NCBI GenBank assembly: GCA_003118195.1
Contig: BEXV01000353.1
Coordinates: 181,574 to 245,573 of the forward strand
DNA length: 64,000 bases
Reading direction: 5' to 3'
Source: Hemicentrotus pulcherrimus
Taxonomy: Eukaryota; Echinodermata; Echinoidea; Camarodonta; Strongylocentrotidae
Shown here: piece by piece, positions 1 to 10,160 of the stretch
How the letters are laid out: each line of letters opens with the position of its first letter
How positions within the stretch are numbered: the stretch's first letter is position 1
Position numbers and translations under genes: made by a program
Notes under the pieces: generated by a model
Told to the model about the DNA's origin: nothing
Databases searched by the model: none
What the model saw: only the letters and a program-made list of their open reading frames with translations

Positions 1-1903
1 CCCCCCCCCCCCCCCAGGATCCTGTGACGGGCCTCTAAATGCTCTTCTGATGATGGGGCTCAGCCCCTGGACCCCATGCCAATTAGTGTCTGTCTGCCAC
101 AGTGTCACAAATAAAGTTGCTAAATATACTTATCTGACCGAATAATTTAATTCCTAAAACCCCTGAGCTTCCAGGGGCTCTGCCCCTTGACCTCCACAGA
201 GGTAAAACCCCTGGACCCCACGCCAATTTACTCTTCACTCGTTACGCTCTAACTGATCGTTAATTCTCTACTTTGAAAAACGTTCATGTAACATGTAAAA
301 GTGGTGGTGTTGCAGATTTTTCTTCTGCCCCCCAAACGTTTTAGCTCATTACGCCACTGCCCCTGAAAGGTGATCCCCCACCCCCCACCCCCAACCAAAA
401 ATGCTTCCGGCGCGTCTGGGTACATTCGTATCAAATAGTTATTCGGGAAAACTCTGGGCCGGGAATCGGAGAACAAGAAATGTAAAATTTATGTTTAAAG
501 TCATTCTTGGCTACAAATTAAAATATTTATTAGAATAAATCCTGACTTGCGATACAATCATTTCTGGGTTGTCGTTTTTTTTTCTTCAAAGAGGAATAAG
601 GCCTACGGGATGTCACTTAAAAACATAAAAACATAAGATAGAGAAAACATTTAAACAAACTACCTGTAAGATTGGCAAACGACAACAAAATAACCCTCAA
701 TTATAAGAAACGGCATGTTTAGCAACGTTTCCTCTGAAACTGAGTTTAAAATAAATCCCATCGAAGCAATTAGTCTTATATTTAAGTTTTATGCTAGCAA
801 AATGCCCTCAAGGTGGCCATCTTTGTGGTAGGAATACCTTTCAGGAATGACCGGGCCGGTAACTGAGCGCGAAGAGACGGTATTACGTTTTAGGTACTAT
901 ATAAATCTAGGTTATCATTATTATCATTACTGTAATTATTATTATTATTTTATTATAATATTATTTTTTTTTGTTTAACGCTGACCGTATGAGCCCTTTT
1001 AGGCTTCAAAATAATAGTGCAACGAACAATTAAAGGAGATGAGTTCTATCTACACGGTTTTTTTTTTTAAAGAGATGTGTTGTTTCGAAAATGAGAAATG
1101 ATAGCAATCAAAATGGTGTTGGAAATTGTGTGCATGCTTGAAGCTTTAAATGATTTTGTCGAAGGAATACTGAGTAGGTGTTCCATTTTCTGGTTCTCTA
1201 TAGTGTCTGGAGCCCCCCTCTCGCATTTGGAGGGAGTCACACGCCACCACTCTCATTCTCCCACCAGCACGCCTTTCCTCCCGCTCTGCCGCTTCGATGT
1301 AGAATCAGGGACGGATCCAGGGGGGGGGGGGCACAGGGGGCACGTGCCCCCGGCCGCACCAAAATATGTTTAAATCAGCCCTAAATTCGCCAAAATGAAC
1401 TTAGAAATAGGGACGTGCCAACCCCGGCCATTTTTTTTTTAAATTAAAATTTGATTTAAACAAAATAATACCAAAAATATAAATATACAAATGGCTGACC
1501 GAAAAAGGTGACCAATTTGCCATCAAATTTGGGGCTCCCAACACATCCAGGGGCTTCTTCAATAACTGTTTTATATAACTATTGCAATAAAAATGAATAT
1601 AAAGGAGAATCATTTTTGATGTTAAATATACAGCCATACAGCCTTATAACCAACATAAAGTGGGATAGGACTAAGTATATAAATTAGTATTATTAATACA
1701 TCGGCAAAAACGAAGTACATAATAATTGTTAAAGATTATTTACAAAAACTATAATGTATTTGACAACAGATGGCGCTCATGCGCTTAGTAACATCCGGGA
1801 TATATATGTTACATTGGTTTCTATGATCAACAACAAACAGAGTGTGGCACGAAAACTGCAACTTTTTAGCCGAAAAGGGACCTTAAAACAAATATAATCC
1901 AAG
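1..1903. other. Upstream flank of GAS8, repeat-rich, no gene seen
   Basis: No coding exon is supported here. The window opens in a poly-C run (1-15). A short phrase CCCTGGACCCCAYGCCAATT occurs at about 67-87 and again near 211-231, so the first 250 bases are a degenerate repeat. An inverted copy of a short GTGGCGTA element with adjoining C runs lies at about 345-390. G runs at 1320-1345 sit in another dispersed repeat. The rest is AT-rich, with a TTA/TAA-rich stretch at 925-970. The GAS8 promoter should lie in the last few hundred bases; no TATA box is obvious. Confidence 0.6.
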
Positions 1904-1906
1904 ATG
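1904..1906 (+). CDS. GAS8: GAS8 coding exon 1: the start codon only
   Basis: The coding part is just ATG, directly followed by the donor GTGAGT at 1907-1912. Joining it to exon 2 in phase 0 gives M-P-P-K-K-G, which matches the basic N-terminus of GAS8. No ATG precedes the Lys-rich stretch inside exon 2, so a start outside that exon is needed. The exact exon is inferred from the donor and phase. Confidence 0.75.
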
Positions 1907-4900
1907 GTGAGTAGTATAATGAATTCAATAGTATTTTTGATAATTACTCTGTCATTTATCATGTGCCGATTAAAGTGATGACAAGCATTAAGTGAAAAAT
2001 AGTAATGGCAGCAGGATTTGTTCAGTTGAGGCTACCTTGACCAAGTTACTAGGCCGACAGCTCAGGCAGGCTGTCGCCTCTTGATGAGGGGTGAGCGTCC
2101 AACAACTAGCAGCGCAGCCGATTTGGGATATTTAAGATTTGGATCATTAGGCCTATTTATTTTCAAATAAGACTTGTAGTCTAGTATGGTGCTAGGGATA
2201 TGCGAGTACTTGTACTCATGTAAAAAAAATGACATTTTTTATTTAACTTTTACCCACAGGCACATGTTGTGTGTTTGGTCAGAAAGTCAAAGTGAGTGAC
2301 CGAGGCCAGCACAAAAGTCACAATTTGATTGACACAAGTTGGTTATCCCGTCAGTTTTCAAAAGTCAACTTTTCATAAATAGTTTAAAAGGTGTGTTTAT
2401 AATATAATTGAAAGTATAAATAGCAAATAGTTGTGGTACTGGTAGGTCCTAGTAAGTGCCACTTGATGAACAGAGTATCATAGATCTAGATCTAGACTAG
2501 GTAGACCCTAGATTTATTTGGTCATAAATTAAAACTGCAATTTCGCAAACCTTTATTTTGCGAAGTGTCTTGACACAACCCTCAGAGCAAAGTCTTTGAC
2601 ACAAAATGTATTTTGTCTTCTGTTTTCTGTTATCAGCCTCCAAAGAAAGGGAAGAAGAAGGGTAAAAAGAAGTCAGCAAAGGCAAAGACTCCAACCGTCA
2701 TCGATGGAATATCTACAGAGGAAATGTCTAAAGAGCAGGTAAGTTGAAATGCAAAATTCATGTGCGATTTTTTAAAGATGTATGCGCTGTTGGAATCTCA
2801 GAATGTCAGTCTTATTCTGTTCATCTTTCTGACTGCCTTTCCCATGATTTGTATTCATGATGAAGTGTAAAAAGTAATATCTCATCTGTCTTGTGACTTA
2901 TGTTTATTATGCCTCATAATCATTCAATCTTACAAGCTCTCATACATTTTTTTTTTATTGAATCATAAAAAAATAGTTTAACGACCTGAGAAAATTGATG
3001 TCAGAGGGCAATTTCTTAATGCATAAGATTTAAGACTATATTGATGATCATGTCAAACAAATTTTCCTCAAATGCAAAGGTAATTGCAAAGAAATGTGAT
3101 ACAATAACATGTATGCCCTACAGGTACACAAGAATCATAGAATGGAATTATTTTAGTATCAATGTCAGATGATTTGAAAAGAATAACAATAGCAAAATAC
3201 AGAGAGTATTACATCAGTATGATTGCACTGATTCACAAGGATCATTTCAATATATTTTAAGGGTAGGACAATGCACCTTACTAGAATATATAACTGTTTT
3301 TTTGCTCTCTTTCTGTATTCTTAAAAGAATGAACTGGTTTTTTTAAACTGGCACTAAAACTACCAACAGGAAGAAAGTGATTGTTCCTTGTATACTGTCG
3401 CTGTATATACATGTGTATCCATTCCTCTCTTATTCCACAGTTGGAAGAGCACATCACAAGGCTGCGAGAGGAGTTGGATAGGGAGAGAGAAGAGAGGAAT
3501 TACTTCCAGCTTGAGAGAGATAAGGTTAACACTTTCTGGGAGATCACCAAGAGACAATTTGATGAGTCTAAAGCAGGACTTAGAAACAAAGATAGAGAGA
3601 TGGAAGATGCTGAAGAGAGGCATCAAGTTGAAATCAAGGTTGGTCTTGTAATTTTTGTGGTAAATTCTTATACGCCATCATCAATTTTATGAATTTTAAT
3701 TCTGATCATGTATCCGAATATTAAGATTCTATCCCAAATATTTATTTTTAAAAACGTGAATTAATATGCGTTTTGGATCTTTAAATGATTTTTGTCTTTG
3801 ATCATATTTGTTCACTGTTCACAGTTTCATGTTTTTACAAATATGGAAGTAAATTTATTCTTACAGCCATATACAATGCTAAAAATTAGGGGGAATTCAG
3901 AATAATGTTTTGCAGTTGTAAACCTGAAATATAACTGTGTGTTTTTTTTTTCTTCATTTGAGGCTTCAAAAGAATATTCAACCTTTAGAAAAAGAGTAAG
4001 TAGTTGAGAGGTAGAAAATATGTTTTTCCTTGATCTTGATTAACCATGAAATACTAGTAATATATTCTGTAAAAAAATATTATCATAGTGGATTTGCATG
4101 TAATTGCTTTTAAAAGTTTGTTTGCAAAAGATTCACATAACAGCACTTAATCTCTATATTGTGACTGTCAGTTTTAATAAACTATTACATAAAATTAAAT
4201 TGACTCTCCTTTGTCTAGGTGTACAAGCAAAAAGTCAAACACTTGTTATATGAGCATCAAAACAACATCTCTGAACTGAAAGCAGAGAGTGCAGTGGCAT
4301 TAAAGCTTGCTCAGGATGACAACCGTTCACAGGAAGGTGATCTCAGGAAAGATAAACGCAATCTCAAAGTTTCTGTCAAGGAGCAGGAGCTAGCTCATGA
4401 AGATATCATCAAGGATCTCAAAATGGTAAGACTTTTAGGATTGAAGATTACTGTAAATCAAGAACCTTTGTTGGGGAAGACTGTAAAGAGTAGTTCAGAT
4501 TCAGGAAAGTGTTGTGCCCCATAAGCAGTGTTTACAAAAAATAACGAAAAAATATAAAATCACATTGAAATAGAATTTGAACATTAGAAAAGAAGGGTAA
4601 ATTGAAGTGTACAAATTGAAAGTATATCAAAAAGAGATTTGTCACTGATGCCAATCTTTGTGAAATGGGGCCCATGAGGAACTCTTTTAATACTTCTATG
4701 TAAGAGTATTTTAGGCACAAAGATTTGTTGATGGTTGAAAAGGTTTGGGCAACTTTACCTTTATCTAATATTGTCTTCAATGTCTTTTAAAGTATAAAAT
4801 GGAGGTGGATATTCTGTAAGTATTCATTTTCCATTTCCAAATTTGTTTCGGTAAATATTTTCATTTGTTCAATCTCTTGTGTTTCTTGGCCTGTAGAAAA

Positions 4901-7900
4901 ATGATGAACTGGTGACTAATCTTAGAGCTGACTTTGAAAGAGAAGCAAGAGGTAAGATTAATTCTAGAATATTGGTTTTATTCTGGTCCTTTGTGTATTA
5001 TACCGTGTTCCTTCTCAAATTGTTAGAATAATACTGAAGCAGTTAAACCAATTATGTCTATGTTTTTATGTTGAATATAGAGGTTGCATAAATGCTGGGA
5101 AAAGAACAAAAATGAACAGCATAATTTAATGTTGAAAAAGGTATTCTCAGTGATGAATCTGTGAACATAACAACTTGCTTCATAATGAATTGAACAGTGA
5201 CTTTAACCCAGCTTTTACTGTTCGATCTTTCCCCTAGAAATTGAGGCCAAGTACGAGAGAAAGATGCGTTCTTTGAGAGAAGAGCTTGAACTGCGACGGA
5301 AGACAGAGATCCATGAGATTGAGGAGAGAAAGAACAGTCAGATCAACACACTAATGAGGAACCATGAGAAAGCTTTCAGTGACATCAAGAACTATTACAA
5401 TGACATCACACTCAATAACCTGGCTCTTATTAATTCACTCAAGGTAAAGCTTACTTCATTTTGGAGTTGCAAAACTACTGTTTACATTGAAATTTATGGA
5501 TATACTACACACCAATGTTTTTCCTATTTGCAGTGTCTCTTCTTGCACTTTTGCTAAGCATAGTGAAACCTTTTTCAATGATGTATTGTGCTATTAAAAA
5601 AAAATTGTATTATAAGTCATTGTGCTTTTGTTGTTGCAAAGATATTTGAGAGATGGGAAACATTGTTTTATATGGTTTAGTCTTTGTATGTAATTAAAGC
5701 ACATAAGTTATGCTTGCCATCACTTCACAAAATCATTTTGCACAAGATATCCCCATTCTACATGTATTTCTTGCCTTCTTATTTTATGGCCATTTCTTTT
5801 TGTAAATTGGTTTGTAAACTTAAACCAGTGAAAAGGAAATTTCTGAGTGGACAATCCATACATGTACTTATTTTCAATTTCAATCTTTGTTGCCATAGGA
5901 ACAAGTAGAAGAAATGAAGAAGAAGGAGGAGAGGATGGAGAAGCACATGAATGAGATCCAGGCTGAGAACAGACGTCTGAAGGAGCCTCTAGAGAAGGCT
6001 AGGGAGGAGGTGACAGAACTTACCAGACAACTAGCTAATTATGAGAAAGACAAGGCTTCATTAGCTGTAAGTATGATGCTCCTTGGAAAGCATGGTGTTT
6101 TGTCTTGAAGATATCTATAATGCTTAGTTCACACCGACGCCGCATTGATGGCGCATTAAATCGGCGAGCAAAGCGGCGGCAAAGCGTAACAAAGCTTAAT
6201 TAAAGCGTAAAGACCGTAATAGAGCGTGAGAAAGCTTTGAGCAATTCGGGACATTCGGCAAGAGCGCCAAATTTGTTAAAACTGTTTAAAAATTTGAGGC
6301 GATCTGTCACGAATTGCGTAAAGCGGGGAGAGCGTATTAAAGCTTATCAAAGCGTCACAAAGCTTATCAAAGCTTTGCCCCAAAGCGTAGGAAAGCTTAA
6401 CAGAGTTTAAATTTTTGGCGCTCTTGCCGAATGTCCCGAATTGCTCAAAGCTTTCTCACGCTCTATTACGGTCTTTACGCTTTAATTAAGCTTTGTTACG
6501 CTTTGCCGCTGCTTTGCTCGCCGATTTAATGCGCCATCAATTCGGCGTCGGTGTGAACTTAGCATAACAAATCTCAGGAGATCGTGAGATTTTTTTAAAA
6601 AATGATGCCGCATTGATCGCCGATTTAAAGCGCGGCATTCGGCGTCGGTGTGACCTAGGCATAAAGCAATTGGTATCAGCTTGTATTCCAGACTGGCCCA
6701 AACATTATCTTCCAATCTTCATTTGTTTCTCTTTACCTATGTTAGATTTGGGAACCATCAATTTTGAGAGAATAAAGCCATTGTGATTGACAATTTTTAG
6801 GTTCCCTTTTTCTGGCAAAAATTATCATCTTGGTAAAATTGGAATTTATCTTTTCCTCTCTTCTTGTGTCTTTGTCCATGTGGCAAACTTGTGAAGAAAA
6901 GGCTTCATGAAACTTGATGAGTATTAATATACATGAATTTATCATAAAGATTCAAGAAATAGTTCAATTTCCTATTTTTTTCATAGATGATCTGTTGGTC
7001 ATTGATGTTGCATCTTGCCATATTGAGAGTTTTTGAAAGCCCCTTTGTTTAGAAACTTACTTGATGAATCCATGTTTATATAAGGGTGAAAATAGTTTGA
7101 TATACCCTAAAGTATCCTTTCCTTGTTGGATGATTGGTTGTGACATAAAACACAAGTTCTTGTATAAATTTGCTGACTGTGTGTAGTTAATATTTATTTC
7201 ATTTTTAGTCTACTATGTAACAATTCAATTTGTACTCGATAGGATACATCTTAAGTGATATCATTCCATTAATCCCATGTTTTCTTCTACAGAGTGCTAA
7301 GGCAAGGTTAAAGATCATGGATAAGGAATACAAAGATCTTCAATGGGAGCATGATGTACTGGAACAGAGGTTTGAACAGGTAAGCATGAAGTATTCTTGA
7401 AGTAATTCCTGTAGAATTTTTGACCCACATAATCTTTTCATATCCGTTTATCCATGACCTAATTTTCTATCCTTATTCAAATTTATTTCTGTTTCCTTAT
7501 CTGTAAATATTATGATTAATAGAAAGAATCCCAAAGACTACTTAATTTGAAGAATGCATGTGAGATAATTTCAGCATTTTAGACCTCAAACCATGCCAGC
7601 CTCTAATAATAATAATGATATAAATAATGTGTCTAATGGGTAGCCTCATCAGTATTAGTACTGTTCTCCCTGAGGGCCCTGAAATCTTTCCTCTCTCTAG
7701 AGAGTTTTTTTTAGTTCAAGACCATATTTAATTGAGTTTATGTGTTACACTGGGCATTATGTCTATAATATGCTTCTAAGTTTAATAGTTCTAGTTTGTG
7801 AAGTAATAATACTGATTGTTTATTTGCTTTTCCACTTACAGTTGCAGAGTGAGAGAGATGAGCTGTATGCCAAGTTTGTAAAGGCCATCCATGAGGTCCA

Positions 7901-9110
7901 GCAGAAGAGCTCTTTTAAGAATCTCCTCCTGGAGAAGAAGCTTGGCGCCCTCTCTGACACGCTGGAGAAGAAGGAGGCTCAGCTCAACGAGGTTCTCTCT
8001 GCATCCAATCTGGATCCTACAGCTCTCACAGTGGTCACAAGAAAACTGGAGGTATGCTTTGTGGTTCAATATGTTGCTTGTGAAGGTGATGGTGATGATT
8101 GTGATATTGAAAGTTATAAATGATAATAATAATAATAATAATCATCATTTAAAGTCCACTCCAAATTTTATTAAACCGAAAATGGAAATTCTTTTTGCCC
8201 AATTTATCGTGAGCCCGGCAGCCACTGAGCAGCACCAAATCGACGTTGCTCTATACCCTTATTGTTGAACGCCAAATGAAGATGATATTTATGACAACAA
8301 TGATGAAGATGATGACAACAATAACAATGATGATGTTAATGATAAAAGCAATGATGATGATGGTGATTAATGGTGGTGATGATGATGATAGGGATGAAAT
8401 CAAAACAGTGATTGTGACAATGACAGTGATGATTGTGAGGATAAATTATGGTGATGAAATACCATTGTTTAATTGTGACTGTATCTTGGAACTGATGAAC
8501 ACTTGAACACTTTGTCCCTTTTTGTCTTCTGTAGGATGTCTTGGATTCCAAGAACAGTGCCATCAAAGATCTGCAGTATGAGCTGGCTCGAGTCTGCAAG
8601 GTAAGACTAGTTACCTTGAGGAATAGAGAACATAACAGTGTGATGACAGTCAGTGTCATTACTGAATTTTATTGAGATTTGTTTTGTTTTGTTTTGTTTT
8701 TTTAATAAGATTTTGATTTTGATTTTTGTAAGAAATAGATTTTGACACTTACCCTCATGAGCATTTCTTTAAAAAGTATAATAAACTTCATGAAAGTTAC
8801 ATAGCTTGTTAAAGTTATGTAGATTACTTTTCATACTGTTGAACACCACTTTGCTTCTATAAAACTCCACTTACTTAATCTTGAACATGCCATCATCACA
8901 ATACTCTGCTTATTTACTCACAACCATTACATCTTTTTTCTGTTTTCCTCTACCGTATAGGCACACAACGACCTTCTACGTACATATGAGGCCAAGCTGC
9001 AGGCGTTTGGCGTTCCAACTGAAGAACTAGGATTCAAGCCCCTTGAGAGCACAATAGGAGGACAGCAGCTTGGGCAGGGAGCAGCAGGATTAGTGGCTGC
9101 TCCTACATAA
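1904..9110 (+). CDS. GAS8: Dynein regulatory complex subunit 4 (growth arrest-specific 8), complete gene, 11 coding exons
   Basis: GAS8/DRC4 is a coiled-coil subunit of the nexin-dynein regulatory complex, which links outer microtubule doublets in motile cilia and flagella and controls dynein-driven sliding. Exons: 1904-1906, 2637-2738, 3441-3638, 4219-4425, 4897-4951, 5238-5443, 5899-6066, 7293-7379, 7842-8051, 8535-8600, 8961-9110. All have GT donors and AG acceptors, and the phases close to 483 codons plus TAA; human GAS8 is about the same length. Diagnostic stretches include a Lys-rich N-terminus ([12 protein letters not shown]), [54 protein letters not shown] text in exon 6, [12 protein letters not shown], and [15 protein letters not shown] near the end. 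Most of the protein is charged heptad-type coiled coil. The gene is convergent with GCSH. It reads as functional, with no stop or frameshift in any exon. Confidence 0.96.
2637..2738 (+). CDS. GAS8: GAS8 exon 2, residues 2-35
   Basis: It follows the acceptor TTATCAG and encodes a very basic tail ([17 protein letters not shown]), then [17 protein letters not shown]. It ends in phase 0 before GTAAGT. A lysine-rich head followed by a conserved D-G-x-x-x-E-x-M-S-K-E-Q motif is typical of GAS8. Confidence 0.93.
3441..3638 (+). CDS. GAS8: GAS8 exon 3, residues 36-101
   Basis: Sixty-six codons in phase 0, after TTCCACAG and ending in ..EIK before GTTGGT. It holds the start of the long coiled coil, including [20 protein letters not shown] and the FWEIT segment, the most conserved part of the family. 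Confidence 0.96.
4219..4425 (+). CDS. GAS8: GAS8 exon 4, residues 102-170
   Basis: Sixty-nine codons in phase 0 after TTGTCTAG. Contains [16 protein letters not shown] and the alternating charged heptads that follow. Ends with DLKM before GTAAGA. Confidence 0.96.
4897..4951 (+). CDS. GAS8: GAS8 exon 5, residues 171-188 and first base of codon 189
   Basis: A 55 b exon after GGCCTGTAG encoding [18 protein letters not shown] plus one base. It was found from the phase-0 end of exon 4 and the one-base overhang that exon 6 needs. It is too short for ORF detection. Confidence 0.92.
5238..5443 (+). CDS. GAS8: GAS8 exon 6, residues 189-257
   Basis: It begins with the two bases completing Glu189 after CCCCTAG. 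It carries [20 protein letters not shown] and the strongly conserved [20 protein letters not shown] segment. Ends in LK before GTAAAG. Confidence 0.96.
5899..6066 (+). CDS. GAS8: GAS8 exon 7, residues 258-313
   Basis: Fifty-six codons, phase 0 at both ends, after TTGCCATAG and before GTAAGT. Encodes [20 protein letters not shown] and continues the coiled coil to [14 protein letters not shown]. The foldback element at 6120 begins 54 b downstream of this exon. Confidence 0.95.
6120..6662. mobile_element. Foldback element with ~160 bp inverted arms built of ~10 bp AAAGC units (GAS8 intron 7)
   Basis: The left arm (about 6120-6280) and right arm (about 6404-6565) are near-perfect inverted copies. 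Both start TTCACACCGACGCCG and run through GGACATTCGGCAAGAGCGCC. The inner part of each arm and the ~120 b centre are runs of AAAGCGTANC/AAAGCTTANC units spaced about 10-11 b apart. A third, shorter end copy (GCGGCATTCGGCGTCGGTGTG) lies at about 6630-6652. There is no coding capacity. It resembles the sea urchin TU class (long inverted repeats made of short tandem units), but membership is not shown. Confidence 0.85.
7293..7379 (+). CDS. GAS8: GAS8 exon 8, residues 314-342
   Basis: An 87 b phase-0 exon after CTTCTACAG encoding [20 protein letters not shown] and then DVLEQRFEQ, before GTAAGC. The LQWEH-VLEQRF motif is a GAS8 signature. Confidence 0.94.
7600..7695 (-). mobile_element. Truncated SINE 3' part (GAS8 intron 8)
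   Basis: The phrase TACTGTTCTCCCTGAGGGCC followed by CTGAAAT matches, with few changes, text inside the tRNA-type SINE near 26620 in the same orientation. An ATA/TAA-rich tract at 7603-7630 would be its tail. The promoter half is missing. Confidence 0.5.
7842..8051 (+). CDS. GAS8: GAS8 exon 9, residues 343-412
   Basis: Seventy codons, phase 0, after CACTTACAG. Contains [19 protein letters not shown], the [20 protein letters not shown] region and [20 protein letters not shown]. Ends KLE before GTATGC. Confidence 0.96.
8118..8470. repeat. Trinucleotide-rich tract (TAA then GATGAT/AACAAT), GAS8 intron 9
   Basis: Starts with (TAA)n at 8121-8143. An ordinary ~120 b segment follows, then a degenerate GAT/GAC/AAC-rich stretch at 8278-8460. 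Open frames here (poly-Met/Asp) are artefacts of the repeat. Confidence 0.75.
8535..8600 (+). CDS. GAS8: GAS8 exon 10, residues 413-434
   Basis: A 66 b phase-0 exon after TCTGTAG encoding [20 protein letters not shown] then CK, before GTAAGA. Confidence 0.94.
8961..9110 (+). CDS. GAS8: GAS8 exon 11, residues 435-483 and stop
   Basis: After CCGTATAG, encodes [20 protein letters not shown] and the Gly-rich end with [12 protein letters not shown], closing at TAA. The C-terminal G-Q-x-L-G-Q-G-x-A-G-L-V pattern is conserved in the family. Confidence 0.96.
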   Translation, partial: AHNDLLRTYEAKLQAFGVPTEELGFKPLESTIGGQQLGQGAAGLVAAPT

Positions 9111-10160
9111 TCTTCACGCTAATCAATGGACGGTCATTTCCATGATCACTTACAGTTCCAGGAACATTTTTGGAATATTGATCATATAGACTCGTAATTA
9201 CTCCCTTGAATATCCAATGCAGTTCTGCCCGTACGACACGATCATACTGCTTCTAAATGTTTAATGGCAGCATCTCAGTTATACAAAATAGTTTGTTATG
9301 AGGTTTTGTAACACATAAATACCAAGCAAGTAAGTACTAAGTAAGTTGTATCCCCAGCATCAGTTAGCACAATATTTATGCATTATTTCTCTGTACTATG
9401 TCTCTTCCAGGTCTTGATTGTCCATGTTTAGAAGGAAAAAAAGTCCCTCATAAAAAAAATTGATATCAGTGTGAGCTAGACTTATGCAGATTTACATGTT
9501 GGTAATGTCATCAGAAAGTAATGAAAGGCATGGAGCGGGATGTTTTTGTTGTATTGTGTTGAGAATTTATTTCTGTCCAGAAACATATAACTTTTCTATG
9601 CTCCTGAAATGCCAGTTTTCACGGGAAGCCCATGGATATGATTATTTATATTTCTCATTCATATTTATTTTTCTAGTTATTCCTCTTTAATATTTTTTAA
9701 GTGGAAGGGGAATAGGGTTAGCCTTTCATGTTTTATGAATAGGCAGATTTGTTAGGTATCGATAGGTTGTATCATTTATTGGCTAAATTATCACAGTAAC
9801 TGATCAAAATACTCTACCTAGAGAAAGAAACCTGCTTAACATGTTATCACAAGAATTGTTTTGGAGCCTATAACTGAGGAGAGTGCAAGGACATAAAACC
9901 CGAGTTCATAATACAAGACTATTACAGAGGAGTCAAAGGGTATCACAAGAATATAAAAATGATTGTTTTGGAAGCCGCATAGGAATATACTACGACTGTG
10001 TATTCAAGTTAAATTTATTGTACACATTCACTCTGTACACATTTATTCTGTGTAAATATTTGTAAAAATATTGAATTTTAGAAAATTTGTAAAGGTTGTT
10101 GCTTTGAAAAACATATAGATCTTTGTGTATCGATGTGAATAAAATTCTGCTTATAAGCGT
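9111..10160 (+). other. GAS8: Probable GAS8 3' untranslated region
   Basis: AT-rich sequence without exon signals follows the GAS8 stop. A canonical AATAAA at 10138-10143 (context GTGAATAAAATTCTG) would give a 3' UTR of about 1.05 kb. The end is inferred from this signal alone. Confidence 0.5.
10138..10143 (+). terminator. Polyadenylation signal AATAAA, likely GAS8
   Basis: Canonical hexamer on the gene strand about 1 kb after the stop; no canonical AATAAA was noticed between the stop and this site. Confidence 0.5.

Noticed and set aside
8246..8659. Met/Asp-rich and His-rich frames in GAS8 intron 9
   Set aside because: They arise from the GAT/AAC repeat and overlap a real exon out of frame.
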